Counted from the first letter of the stretch, positions 48,901-56,938 are shown. The stretch is DNA of 64,000 nucleotides from Bacteroidaceae bacterium (GCA_017536695.1 JAFXGX010000013.1:57676-121675), one strand, 5' to 3'. Notes: a model not told the origin generated them from the letters alone. Translations and numbers: made by a program.

Positions 48901-51900
48901 TGTATACAAAAGACTACACATACAACGGCATTGCAACCTTCCAGGACTTTGTGTCACGTGACGACTGGAACCTCTGGCGCAAGAACTACTCTAAAGGCAA
49001 TCCGGTGGATTATTCATCGCTCTACTGCAAGGTTGAGGATGTTGAGATGACGGGCAGAGATTCAAGGAGCACCAATCCATACTATGCTCTCAACTTCTGG
49101 CACTCACAGGCTGCAATTACATATAACAGGACTCCGAAATATGATTTCTGCAAATATCCGTTCAACAGGTGCAAGGTTGGTGCAATGGAAGGCAACGAGA
49201 TATCTACCGGTGTCACATTCGAACCGGGCTATGAGTGGCTGCGTAACCGCATAACCAATAGTGCGGCAACAGTGTCCGATGCGACATACGACTACTACTA
49301 TAACCCCAGGCACAACACAAAGTGGTACCGCTATGATGATATTGATGGTTCCAGCGTATTCACTGATATAATGGATGCATACTATCAGGATGCCCAGATT
49401 GCCGTGAATTTCGAAAGGTGGATAAAATACTACTATAATTATTACGAACTGGGCAAAGGCAATGCTAATTTTAATTTGGCTGCCGAGAATGGCCATATTC
49501 TTACCGGTTACAAGAATTATTATCCACAGAAAAGTGACAGGGCCTATGCTGCAATGCCTATGTGGCAGCTCGGTCTTATATATGCAGCTGACCATCCCCA
49601 CAAGTATGGCCTTAATGAAGCCAATTGCGGACGCCTGGCAACCTATGCCTATAAGTACATGAACGGCGATTGGGCTACATTCAACCCTTGGGATTTCCTT
49701 GAACGTATAAAGAAAATCACTGTGAAGTTGCGCTTCTGCGACGGCTATAACATTGCGGCTGTAACCGGTAACGGCAGTACTGTAAACAAATATGGCACAC
49801 GCCCGCTGACAAGTGCCAAGCGCACTGTTGTGATGTCGCGCAAAGTGGATTGGAAGACTACATGGAACGGTACAAGCTTCACTTTCGGCGATACCGAGGT
49901 TGAGAATGAGGAATTCGTACATATCGGAGACAAGGTAATGCTTGAATATATCCTCAAGTACTATGATACCAATAAGGATGGTAAGATGCACATTGATGAG
50001 ATGAAGAAGATAACGACCCTTACTCTTGACTTTGACAACATCTATACATATCAAGGCGGCACGCGCCCCTCTTCACAACGCAGGAAGGTATATATCCATT
50101 CACTCGATGCGTTGAAGAATATGCCTAATTTGAGGAGTCTGTATCTCTATAACAATGCGGCCTCTACACATAATGATTTCAGGGAGAATACTCCTTCATT
50201 GAGTTTTGAGAGCAACCCAAAACTTAGCTATGTGCTTATGAACCGCTGGTATGTCGATAAACTTGATTTCGGTTCAAACAGTGAACTTGTTACCCTCAAG
50301 ATTGACATGCGCGAGAAGAATGATGCTACTGAGGACAAGAAGGCTGCTGTAAACCTTGACACTCATAAGCACAAAGGTGTCTCTTTCCTCAATGTAAAGG
50401 GGTGTGAAAAGCTCACTACTCTGCACGTTGTCGATTGTGACCTGACATCGATAGATTTGTCAGGCAATAAGAATATCGAGGAGATTGACTTGCGTATGAA
50501 CCATCTTGAATCACTTGATATCTCAGCTTCTTATAAACTCAAAGAAGAGGATATCAAGGTGGGCTATCAGGTAAAGACAAGGGCTGCAGTAGGCGAGCGA
50601 ATCGCATATCATCTGATTCAGTATGATGTCAATACATTCAATTTGTATAAGAGGATTGTTGATTACAAGTCTCCTAACCATTATGTCAATTTCTATATAA
50701 ATAGAGGTGGACAGTTGGACAGCAATCTTTACAAGAGACTGAATGAACTTGCCAAGGAGGCAGGAGAGAGCATGGAAGAATGGGCAGTCAAGCAGACAAG
50801 CCTGCATGCCGAGGGTCTGGGCATAAAGTCAATAGAGTATCTCAGTGTTTATATGCCTGAACTCCAGAGCCTTTACATTGATGATAATGAACTCACAGCG
50901 CTTGATGTCAGCGGCTTCCAGAAACTGATACGCGTGTATGCACGCAACAACAGAATACGCAACTTCAGCGTAGGAGAGAAGAACTCGATGGAGATATTGC
51001 TTATCAGCAACAATGAACTCACATCTTTGCCTCTTGACAGGATGCCGTCGCTCAGCACCCTTGAATGCAGCAATAATAGTATTGAGGTGCTCTATCCTAA
51101 CGCGTGCAAATACCTGAGCAGGCTTGAGTGTTCGGGCAATAGCCTGACAGAACTTTACCTTGACAAGCTCAGTTATCTGTCGACATTGAGCATAAGTGAC
51201 AACTGCATTAGTGCGGCCGGTTTCTCAATGCCTGCCGGTAGCGGCCTTCAGGCATTCAATGCAAAGAATGCATTCACCGGCCTTGAGACAATTGACCTCT
51301 CTACCCACACAAGGTTGCGCAAGGTGGATGTTTCTCACAATAAGAACCTCACGAAGGTTGTATTGCCCGAGTCGGCTACTTCATTGGAGTACTTCTACGC
51401 TAATGACTGCTCATTGAACACCGGCTTCAAGCTCGGTTTTGATGCTGTGAAGAACTGGAAGTCACTCATTGAGGTTGACTTGTCGAACAATCCCGACTTT
51501 GCTGTAGAGGTAGGTTACTACCCCGATTATTATCCTAACTTGAGAAAGATTAATGTATCGGGCTGTAATGTCAGGGATGTTTTCTTTGGAATAGGTCTTA
51601 CAAAGCCCGATCAGTGCAAGATTACATTCCTTGGCGTGGGCGTTCCGCAGCGCAGGACCGGCGACAAGGTTGCAGTACGTGTGCTCGACGCTTGGTGGTT
51701 TACAAAATGGGATGAGTGGAAAGATTGGCCGGAGAATATCCATACTACATATATGATAGTCGTCAGAAACTATCAAAGCATGGAAGTACGGGCCTTTTAT
51801 GATGAGGATGAAGACAGGTATCTTGAGGGACTGAGCAAGGATGACATTGCTTTGCGTGAGGCAATGGGCGAGACTTTCTACAATTATATGAAGAATAAGC

Positions 51901-54560
51901 TCCGTCCCGACAGCCTCGGCTATCGCGCCCTGCATACATACAATCTCACAGATCTCACAGCTCTTGAGGCTGCAAATATGGAGATTGTCAGCCTTGGCGG
52001 CATACTCAAGTATATGCCTAAGGTGAAGGAGGTGAATGCTGCAGGCAATGAATTGGAGAATGTGGATATTCCTGTCAACGGTCTCAAGGTACTCGACCTG
52101 TCGAACAACTCTGCGCTCAAGACATTGAGCGCCAAGTATGAGGGTTGTGCAGAACGCATAAACCTCTCTTACTCGTTCATTGATGACAAGATACTGAATG
52201 TTGCAGCATTGATGGCAAAGAGGGGTGCTCTTGTTGCCAATGGTGACGCTGGCCCTAAAGAGATTGTTCTGAACATTAAGTCACAGAGCAAGTCTCCAAA
52301 GAAGATAACAATGCTTAGCACCGGCCGTGAACTTGATTTACAGAGCTGCTATGCATCTGAACTCAAGTTCAGCGGAAAGTCAATAACTTTCCATTCTGCA
52401 CGCACCAGCACATGCGAGATGGAGAAACTGCTCATCGAGAATAATGAGCAACCCATAGAACTTGTCTTCACGACTGTGGATATGGCTCTCCTGTGGGTAA
52501 ACAAGTGGATTGATGACAATCCGAACTGCAAGTTCACAATGAGGGTAGAGACCGGCAACGAGGAAATTGACCAGAAGCTGAACGGAATGTTGTCGCTCAT
52601 CAACAACGCAACAGCGACCGGTTCGGTGGGCAAGCTTACAGATGAGATGAAGCAGATGGCTAACAACATCCTGTTGCCGTATGCTTTCAGGGGTGATGTG
52701 CCCAAGGGTATACGCTTCAACGAGGTGCTTGATGAATTCGGTTTGCACGAGAAACGTACAAGCGACGATGTGAAAATGGCTAACGCAATGGGTGCAACAC
52801 TTTACGAAGCACTCAAGAAGGAGTATGCTCCCGACAAGGAGTATCTGCATGTGGAGGATGTGAAGAGCGTGACAACACTTGAGTGTGCAGGAATGAATGT
52901 AGCCAAACTTGCCGCTACACTCGCCTACATGCCATCGGTAACAAGGGTAAATGCTTCAGGTAACCCCATAAGAAGTATGCTGGTAACCGCAAGGGGAATA
53001 TATGACCTTTCAAACGGCAAGGTCGCTCTTGATACGTTGAAGTTTGCACGCAAGGCAATAAACCTTGACCTTACAGGCACAGCAATAAACCAGAATGTAC
53101 TCAATGAGGCACTGAAGAATGTAACTACAAACCTCAAGGTCTCTTCTGCCGGACAGTGGACGATAGATGAAGCTTCGAACAAACTGGGTGAGCTTACGAT
53201 TTCAGGCTCAGTAAATGTCTATTCTTGCAAAATACAGACTCTGAAACTTAAGGGACTATATCTGCAGATGCATGGTGATTTGGACGATATTTCAATATCG
53301 AACCTGCAACTTGACAGGAACGTGACACCGAGCATCATCTTCAAGTCGGCCGATGTTGCGCTCAAGTTCTTTGCAGACTGGTCAAAGGGTAACGCTTCAA
53401 ACCAGCGATTCAACATTAGATTGCTTGGCGGAAACTACTCTGCTTGTACAACAGCATTGGAGGGTTTCAATACCGAGGCAAAGGCCGGCCGCGGCTTTAC
53501 CGCTGCAAACAAACAGCTTGCCGTAAATGCGATAATCGATTGTGTCGCAAAAGGCAATTTCGCTCCGGGTGCAAAGTTCGATGATATGCTCAAGGAACTT
53601 GGTTATGTGGCAAAGAATAGCCCGTACGAGGTTTATATAACAGGTATCGGTAACAAGTCGACTGCAATAAACCTGTTGCGCAACCATTGCGGTTATCCTC
53701 TTAAGGAAGCCAAGGCAATGTGCGAGAATCTGCCGGCTACAGCAAGCGGTTTCAATACACGTGCCGACGCCGAGGCTCTAAGGAAGGCCATAGTAACAGC
53801 CCGTGGCGGTGCCATCGTTCTTGCCGAGGCTTCGATAAAACCGGTACAGGCAGATGAGACACGCGGATACGAGGTTGTCCTTTTGGGCGTGGGAGCAAGC
53901 AAAGTTCATGTGGTCAAGGCCGTGAGGGATGTCTGCGGTGTAACTCTTGTTGAGGCTAACAAACTCTGTTCAAGTGCTCCGGTGGTGATAGCGACCGACA
54001 AGACTCAGACCGAAGCGCAGGCTATTGAGGCTGCTATTGAATCGGCCGGAGGCTCTGTTCAAGTCAATGCGCCCAAGAATGCGCCTAAGGCGATACAGGC
54101 AGATGAGACACGCGGATACGAGGTTGTCCTTTTGGACTTGGGGGCAAGCAAAGTTAATGTGGTCAAGGCCGTGAGGGATGTCTGCGGTGTAACTCTTGTA
54201 CAGGCCAACAAACTCTGTTCAAGTGCTCCGGTAGTGATAGCGACCGACAAGACTCAGTCCGAGGCGCAGGCTATTGAGGCTGCTATAGAATCGGTCGGAG
54301 GCTCTGCTCAGGTCAATGCGCCCAAGAGTGCGCAGAAAGCTGTGCAGAAGAGTGAGTTCAACGTGGTGCTTACAAGTGTGGGTACGAACAGACTGAACGT
54401 GGTGAAAGCTGTAATGGATGCTTGCGGCCTTGGGCTTGGGGTTGCCAATACACTCACAAAGTCTGTTCCTGCAACAATAGCTGAACAGGTTAGCAGCAGC
54501 GAAGCTCAGACTATAAAGAGCGCCATAGAGGCTGCCGGTGGAGCGGTAAGGATAGAGTAA
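39960..54560 (+). CDS. Giant secreted repeat protein with EF-hand, LRRs and four L7/L12-CTD-like domains
   Basis: 4,866 residues, one uninterrupted frame. Order: signal peptide (ends SSLFAQ, residue 26); seven repeats of about 165 residues, recognised by a PLPxxGxxYFxxPxxLFxVxLxN pattern, starting near residues 27, 360, 518, 683, 849, 1017 and 1184; a beta-strand-rich centre (about 1350-2640) broken by a Lys/Asp linker (KKDDKKDDKKKKKE, about 1910); a charged helical part with EQQLAEMDEAIAEGDSK; a Tyr-rich part (about 3090-3200); an EF-hand loop DTNKDGKMHIDE (3336-3347); leucine-rich repeats in three blocks (about 3380-4330) separated by helical segments; and four L7/L12 C-terminal-domain-like units (4556-4866). 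The repeats recall the Tannerella forsythia (TANFOR, TIGR02542) repeat, from memory. There is no T9SS sorting domain at the C-terminus. A start at 39972 is also possible. Function unknown; a surface adhesin or scaffold is likely. Confidence 0.85.
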   Translation: MYRNMIKHRVFSLICMLLCASSLFAQVSVSVQRKQNPLPAQGGIYLNDPGRFFNIVVTNNSATEFLPVRLEARIEGPIENAVDIWPNGDSYLATVASRTMPMYIPLQPGQSRVLTQTDLYNMFRQYDAGTEVYSGGILAEVFQSGVGSASFGLLPEGHYGLKITAKTNFTDFNDPGDFLGEDVCFFDICYNANPPSFNNITYINDGNSGSSDFVEDNGFYTAYFPTFNPRFSWTEPTFNNAGLTVTRQFIYDFCIYQLGEDQYPSDAVLHNGNIAFSQYGLMTPQCIVPYNVVAKLKRYKNVKYVAQVTARPLVNDASNPNYTQIGNDGKSEMVVLLMDNSGQGQDNDIVVDNPTIDLPINVTVEPKFTELPSAMYPYFENPSELFNVTLENKSSETIPVCMLMQYYKGNWGVTAAPDRQHKNEYIEIPAGEKITLSAEDFDRLAGGYDFDLDVIAFKAKTGFVIGKPTSEYFTEELDTAFVRVCRYTGGKPVLRETIIGKGRTPFRTSPNVISGEMFNITLEPKMPVLPGSGSHYFDKPSRLFTLKIKSISPKSMRIFPTLIYFVDDEVAYSGEYLKGKRLADNYITLKPNETKTFTDEEFDKFFGGFEEFKKTLKGGESELLDDFSQIAMAEGSGNVAKLYLFDYERLSMLDLEKDNISSAMLMEYGTSFNASSSVKLGDVDIVINPRVNPFPHNGDVYVNSPGRLFEIELTNLTDKDLKLTPCLTYANREIDGDLYSYIPSKWNTKPEFVLKAKEKKILDRETLNKLCGDTAAIRINHETGEKENAFCDFNEIISLTDENHLKFTLMNADSLRAVPADAEDLEKRVHVATQALDFWASDEVVLTDLDVTVGLKANPMPYNARAYFTKPEQLFKVSLSNVGDKTLEFVPMIMYGFNDDDKVTYLSNTFKDKELKHVLIEPGKTVELDEKQIKLYFASKGFTKITTGDNGEVADKEDVDIFSVDKDITIDPENFNKVTFMGMKPTIQNGGGVLSDYTVGEGQVSFQVSSLVRLDDVTVTVTPKLDPLPAKGNLYFESPAALFEVELKNNTPNTYNVLPNIMYLFDEFGSYYASVFNEPRYDKAIKLGPNEVKKLTSDELNAICGMPDSVKCFEARLNGNFEETAIPDINKVVNLQSFNQIEIVAYSADSLKNIEVGEKNRNARAMLGGGKSDFNAKEMDFAEVVVTVAPKKDATFKPEPEEYFEKPGDLFEVTLLNVTGKEQKVGLRLTYNDRYFISKPDSVITIKPDEKLKLSASRLNGLCGHDMYSYGAPLFEADTLGMVKPEKPDPLEIKMKEGDNKITALVWRKLIEDEEKPSVYKVDSISTCDTIFQPALRDLWIGEYRLTLTEAKKVDIKDKELKEKGYDCFKGKGYVHTTMMQVPVRVAVEFDSIYVDASIKRVVKNGVKSITEESAHVPLDLFEENFVKELAKSDSINAEAKVDALLKESGVGAFYTYVVGNAMQTLAKVDSAAIVTLPIGLSVPMDKEMECPATIQLAQMEFLPESANLDLIGEFVLPECEAIESEILIFAARKLSTSPESFLPQSGSLGLVKSFKVKDPESDFTFTFNAPTNQDYSKATDGCFISWKDGKFHELCASISMNLPSDELIKDNGKAALDPSVHPEITLTAFIADAEDWFATVRMDPFQVASAPGFTFSAVGDSVGIVLDRSKRRTPAGIKFPENYKFDGKLGLSADPGKNEKAYNEWQGFYFEELSCKLPHFVELDSEGDSRVKVAVKSVIYDASGFSMTASVDSLFTYGTPKLGGWKITLDNIYLNIKQNGFGSSGLSGRIEVPFLCKKDTTEKAQLGYNADIMSVAHGKKDGLAVNFKIQQIDDEVALDFMLAKVKFNKDSTYFNVIYCDTLPENKRTLVELCLDGKVSITCLEDIDFKLPDIPFKNMRIANFDQSLLTGKKDDKKDDKKKKKETGKGVTSPDGETNFHTGKWALAGDPGSDEGSFWGGMPFVLESISMKVGDGAETIGLGIEGGIVVMGNKKFGLGATVGLTIWSEIDWEELTIKYKEVEFEKLHVEGQFAGMVSVVGDLEVSDEEEKSGFDADLDVTVKGLFDIKLSGGYYKVKKTEEEQELDDPEDKNDEYYHAGYFLAKAGFGVGLPLGPVSLKEISGGLFINYSVGLSDVEGSDNMIDALEENLKPKYKSYGGMFGVGLAVGDETFINGKASLLLMVDIQKDGIRVPGVMLQGEVHALCASADAESGLINGKVTILYEDTTTPDITDEEKKAMDASELKEKLAAKNKEHKLFRLSVTVDSDIAAMYKKFTGEEYQVKAPVSDLQALDQKNADSENQGEKKNESSSSGKLESKGYVKSGCGASINMELEIRNYPSLDKTYWHLYVGEPDESKRCRVTFIDFEVGKDSPVGLWAKVYANMYLCIGNELPGNGQLPAIPDKVQEALGMKGADGKVDASQKTKLDAAREQTMKGGPAGDINGGIMIGAALGAEIGCNAIFCYANVEGMLGFDLILKQYKEGVKCTDGTRAGGKNGFYATGQIYAMLKGELGLMLDLWIFKGKVPLVEMTIGALLQGGFPNPTWVYGRLRAKGSVLGGLIKFSSTIEMKAGKVCVPEMGNPLDDIKIFGDVQPGDEDIEKGWSEKSLVSCYGKSTFTTNMKIDKVLTLVDEGATMEEDGMGGGDGSQITRKYVFHLDKNFEMKMYDESDPTDDERAAITTYVTHANPTFDRENYEVVTGSLEPNTLYRIKLRGTCKEIVNGDEVDPIYRDSLSNYKDVHRPFADTRYVYFRTGELSNDINKEVVGYLPNKSVFTQTLENATQPSIMEQHVRDDYWNNPDHEFVASIKEYDEATGMYVLPDARQGLRKGQVSKYDNLPVIEIVEQGYDDEGKEFKYATVTLEKPVPGEHFIKDKTYRFEIKRINRAQLDNYMDMIEENYKSIMAMTKEDVDAYEQQLAEMDEAIAEGDSKAGDQQVNQAIRDLYNYYKEVGEMYGENEAEQRIKEYKEELKSNAQGFAEVVYTKDYTYNGIATFQDFVSRDDWNLWRKNYSKGNPVDYSSLYCKVEDVEMTGRDSRSTNPYYALNFWHSQAAITYNRTPKYDFCKYPFNRCKVGAMEGNEISTGVTFEPGYEWLRNRITNSAATVSDATYDYYYNPRHNTKWYRYDDIDGSSVFTDIMDAYYQDAQIAVNFERWIKYYYNYYELGKGNANFNLAAENGHILTGYKNYYPQKSDRAYAAMPMWQLGLIYAADHPHKYGLNEANCGRLATYAYKYMNGDWATFNPWDFLERIKKITVKLRFCDGYNIAAVTGNGSTVNKYGTRPLTSAKRTVVMSRKVDWKTTWNGTSFTFGDTEVENEEFVHIGDKVMLEYILKYYDTNKDGKMHIDEMKKITTLTLDFDNIYTYQGGTRPSSQRRKVYIHSLDALKNMPNLRSLYLYNNAASTHNDFRENTPSLSFESNPKLSYVLMNRWYVDKLDFGSNSELVTLKIDMREKNDATEDKKAAVNLDTHKHKGVSFLNVKGCEKLTTLHVVDCDLTSIDLSGNKNIEEIDLRMNHLESLDISASYKLKEEDIKVGYQVKTRAAVGERIAYHLIQYDVNTFNLYKRIVDYKSPNHYVNFYINRGGQLDSNLYKRLNELAKEAGESMEEWAVKQTSLHAEGLGIKSIEYLSVYMPELQSLYIDDNELTALDVSGFQKLIRVYARNNRIRNFSVGEKNSMEILLISNNELTSLPLDRMPSLSTLECSNNSIEVLYPNACKYLSRLECSGNSLTELYLDKLSYLSTLSISDNCISAAGFSMPAGSGLQAFNAKNAFTGLETIDLSTHTRLRKVDVSHNKNLTKVVLPESATSLEYFYANDCSLNTGFKLGFDAVKNWKSLIEVDLSNNPDFAVEVGYYPDYYPNLRKINVSGCNVRDVFFGIGLTKPDQCKITFLGVGVPQRRTGDKVAVRVLDAWWFTKWDEWKDWPENIHTTYMIVVRNYQSMEVRAFYDEDEDRYLEGLSKDDIALREAMGETFYNYMKNKLRPDSLGYRALHTYNLTDLTALEAANMEIVSLGGILKYMPKVKEVNAAGNELENVDIPVNGLKVLDLSNNSALKTLSAKYEGCAERINLSYSFIDDKILNVAALMAKRGALVANGDAGPKEIVLNIKSQSKSPKKITMLSTGRELDLQSCYASELKFSGKSITFHSARTSTCEMEKLLIENNEQPIELVFTTVDMALLWVNKWIDDNPNCKFTMRVETGNEEIDQKLNGMLSLINNATATGSVGKLTDEMKQMANNILLPYAFRGDVPKGIRFNEVLDEFGLHEKRTSDDVKMANAMGATLYEALKKEYAPDKEYLHVEDVKSVTTLECAGMNVAKLAATLAYMPSVTRVNASGNPIRSMLVTARGIYDLSNGKVALDTLKFARKAINLDLTGTAINQNVLNEALKNVTTNLKVSSAGQWTIDEASNKLGELTISGSVNVYSCKIQTLKLKGLYLQMHGDLDDISISNLQLDRNVTPSIIFKSADVALKFFADWSKGNASNQRFNIRLLGGNYSACTTALEGFNTEAKAGRGFTAANKQLAVNAIIDCVAKGNFAPGAKFDDMLKELGYVAKNSPYEVYITGIGNKSTAINLLRNHCGYPLKEAKAMCENLPATASGFNTRADAEALRKAIVTARGGAIVLAEASIKPVQADETRGYEVVLLGVGASKVHVVKAVRDVCGVTLVEANKLCSSAPVVIATDKTQTEAQAIEAAIESAGGSVQVNAPKNAPKAIQADETRGYEVVLLDLGASKVNVVKAVRDVCGVTLVQANKLCSSAPVVIATDKTQSEAQAIEAAIESVGGSAQVNAPKSAQKAVQKSEFNVVLTSVGTNRLNVVKAVMDACGLGLGVANTLTKSVPATIAEQVSSSEAQTIKSAIEAAGGAVRIE
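40038..43990 (+). repeat. Seven N-terminal protein repeats (about 165 residues each) in the giant gene
   Basis: Each unit opens with a VxVxxPKxxPLP strand, then a YFxxPxxLFxVxLxN motif, often followed by a PxIMY strand and a short EIxAGExxxL segment. Examples are YFENPSELFNVTLEN, YFDKPSRLFTLKIKS, YVNSPGRLFEIELTN, YFTKPEQLFKVSLSN, YFESPAALFEVELKN and YFEKPGDLFEVTLLN. The first unit is followed by an extra segment of about 170 residues with a LPEGHYGLKI pattern. DNA identity between units is low, so the duplication is old. Confidence 0.8.
53625..54557 (+). repeat. Four tandem L7/L12 C-terminal-domain-like repeats
   Basis: Units begin at residues 4556, 4637, 4720 and 4799 and each span about 67-70 residues. 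Unit 4 (EFNVVLTSVGTNRLNVVKAV ... ending AIEAAGGAVRIE) has 68 residues and aligns without gaps with the E. coli L7/L12 C-terminal domain as I know it, keeping the VVL...G.N...VVKAV, GLGL..A and AI/LEAAGG elements. Units 2 and 3 are almost identical to each other. Confidence 0.85.
53845..54325 (+). repeat. Recent 249-bp tandem duplication within the giant gene
   Basis: 53845-54076 and 54094-54325 are near-identical at DNA level with an exact offset of 249 bp (83 codons). The few differences include silent changes. It covers units 2 and 3 of the L7/L12-like domains and their linker. Confidence 0.9.
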
Positions 54561-54590
54561 TATAATGAATTGATGAAACAACGATAAGAT

Positions 54591-56894
54591 ATGAAAGTAT
54601 ATTCAGGAATAAGGAGATTGATGGTGGCGACAATGCTGCTTGCCGGCATAACAGCGCAGGCTACGCCAGTGCAGGGTGGCGGGAACATGCTTGAGAGAAT
54701 GAAGGCTCTTGTTGCTCCGGCCGATACTGTTGAAGTGGACAGGGTTTCTTTGGACAATATGAGCCAGAAGGAGTATGAAGAGTATCTGCTGACAGCACCG
54801 GTCGATACAACCCGGCGCGATTCAGTCACTACAGGATTCTCAGTACAGGTGCTTGCACGTGCCAAGGGCGACAGAGTGCTTCTGCGTTGGGCACCCGATG
54901 AGTTTGCCCCCTGGTATCTTGCGAACAAGCATGGATACAACATTCTTCGCATGGGCAAGGAGGGAAAGATTGACACGTTGCAGAAAGCCTTGAAACCTTA
55001 TACCCTTGAGCAGTTGAAAACCCGTTTCGAGCCTGATGACTCGCTTGCCGGTGCCGCAGCACAGATGCTCTACGGCAAAGGTACCGAACTTAATGAGGCT
55101 ATTGGCATTGATGGTGCCGAGGGTATTATGCAGGTGTATGAAGAGCAGCAGACACGCTATGCCTATGCGATGCTGCTTGCCGAGGTACGCCCCGACCTTG
55201 CCGAGGCCATGGCGATGATGTATGTGGACAAGACTGCAGTCAAGGGTGCCGAGTATACCTATATGATAACTACCAATATTCCCGAGAAGGAACTGAATAT
55301 GTCCTACCAGCCGGTGATTGTAAAGAATGTGAAGGAAAAACCATTGCCCTATGAGCCTGTAATAACCGACTCTATGGGTGTCGACGGCCGTTCAATCCGT
55401 CTCTTCTGGTCAAGGACACCGCAGTTCGGTACATATGACATTGAGCGCTTGGGCGAGAATGGCGAGTGGATAAAACTGAATGAGCGCCGCTTCATGACAC
55501 TCTTTACACAGGAGGATGAGGCTACGGTGCAGAACATATTTGAGGATGTTGACCTTGAACCGGGCACATACAGCTACCGCATTTGTGGATACGATACATT
55601 CGGCGAGAAGAGCGAATACAGCGCGGTGCACACGGCACAGCTTCACGATGTTATTCCTCCAACCGCTCCTGTGATTGTGCAGTTCAATGTAGAGCGTCCC
55701 GACGAGAATACAATCATGGCCGATGTCATCTGGGAGAAGAATATCATTGAACCCGACTTCCTGGGATACAATGTGTACTACTACAATGCACAGGTCGATT
55801 CGGTGTGGGTGAAACTGAACGAGCAGCTGCTCGACCCCGAACTGCAATCGTTCCGTTGCGAGGTAAGTTTCCTTGGAACAGGCCATGTTACGGTGGTTGC
55901 GCTGGATACTGCCAACAACTCTTCGGCAGCGATGCCGCAGGAACTATTCATCGCCGACTTTACTCCGCCGGCAGCACCAACAGGTCTGCAGTATGTAATG
56001 TCGCCTACAGGCAGCGTTATGATAAGGTGGAACAAGAACCCTGAGCCCGATGTTGCCGGCTATCATCTCTACTACGCGAATGACAGCACGCACACCTTCC
56101 TGCAGAAGAGCGGCAAGATGACACGCACGCCTGTAATCTTCGATACACTGCAGGTAACGAATGTCACGCAACGCTACACATACTACCGCGTGAAGGCATA
56201 TGACTACTCGGGTAACGAGTCGGCTTTCTCTAAGATTCTGACAGTAAAGCGCAAGAACTATGACCCACCGCGCCCGTGCCGCATCGACTCTGTATGGCAG
56301 GATACCAAGAGGGTATACATGACCTGGTTCCCATCGTCCGAGGAGGATGTCGAAAAGTTCTATGTCTACCGTCGCGTGCATGGCGAGGAGTATAATACGC
56401 TCATTAATGTGCTCACAAAGGATTCGGTGAAGAACGGCCGCCTGCTGGTGGTGGATTCTCCCGAGCCCAACAACAAAAAGAGGTACTATTATCATATTGA
56501 GACAATGAATGAGACGGGTGTTACCTCGGAACCATCATACGAGACATCGTTCCTCTTCAAAGGCGAGACGGTATTGCCGTTGAAATTGAGGATGGGTGCA
56601 GCCTACAGAAAGGATGACGAGCAGGTGCACATTGCCTGGGACATCGAGGGCATTACACGCCAAATGCTTGACAAGGGACTTTATATATGCTTGTATAGAA
56701 GGTATAACGATGATGACATATTCCGCTATGTAAGGTCAGTGAATATCAATGAAACAAGTGCAATTGATGCCCAAATGGAACCAGGCGACAAGGCCGAGTA
56801 CCGCATAAGGGTACGTAGCCGCGAGGGGCATATCTCGCCATTCTCCAATGTAGTGGAAGTGGTTGTCCCTCAAGAGAGTGAGAGTGGTAAGTGA
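54591..56894 (+). CDS. Secreted fibronectin type III repeat protein
   Basis: 767 residues with a signal peptide (ends GITAQA), a helical N-terminal part of about 240 residues, then four to five fibronectin type III domains (about 250-760) recognised by the recurring strands RLFWSRTP...YDIERLGENGEW, SYRICGYDTFGEKSEYS, PTAPVIVQF, GSVMIRWNKNPEPDVAGYHLYY, YYRVKAYDYSGNESAFS and YRIRVRSREGHISPFSN. No sorting domain or lipobox. It lies 30 bp after the giant gene. From memory, fibronectin proteins often follow giant TANFOR-type genes in Bacteroidota, which supports a joint function. Confidence 0.82.
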   Translation: MKVYSGIRRLMVATMLLAGITAQATPVQGGGNMLERMKALVAPADTVEVDRVSLDNMSQKEYEEYLLTAPVDTTRRDSVTTGFSVQVLARAKGDRVLLRWAPDEFAPWYLANKHGYNILRMGKEGKIDTLQKALKPYTLEQLKTRFEPDDSLAGAAAQMLYGKGTELNEAIGIDGAEGIMQVYEEQQTRYAYAMLLAEVRPDLAEAMAMMYVDKTAVKGAEYTYMITTNIPEKELNMSYQPVIVKNVKEKPLPYEPVITDSMGVDGRSIRLFWSRTPQFGTYDIERLGENGEWIKLNERRFMTLFTQEDEATVQNIFEDVDLEPGTYSYRICGYDTFGEKSEYSAVHTAQLHDVIPPTAPVIVQFNVERPDENTIMADVIWEKNIIEPDFLGYNVYYYNAQVDSVWVKLNEQLLDPELQSFRCEVSFLGTGHVTVVALDTANNSSAAMPQELFIADFTPPAAPTGLQYVMSPTGSVMIRWNKNPEPDVAGYHLYYANDSTHTFLQKSGKMTRTPVIFDTLQVTNVTQRYTYYRVKAYDYSGNESAFSKILTVKRKNYDPPRPCRIDSVWQDTKRVYMTWFPSSEEDVEKFYVYRRVHGEEYNTLINVLTKDSVKNGRLLVVDSPEPNNKKRYYYHIETMNETGVTSEPSYETSFLFKGETVLPLKLRMGAAYRKDDEQVHIAWDIEGITRQMLDKGLYICLYRRYNDDDIFRYVRSVNINETSAIDAQMEPGDKAEYRIRVRSREGHISPFSNVVEVVVPQESESGK

Positions 56895-56938
56895 TTTTGT
56901 CTGAATAGATAATTTGTTTCAATATAACAAGGATTAAG

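Noticed and set aside
53625..54557. Misplaced rplL gene or assembly chimera
   Set aside because: The four units are in frame with the giant gene, there is no start site, and no rplJ or rpoB neighbours; units 1-3 also carry diverged residues unlike a ribosomal protein.
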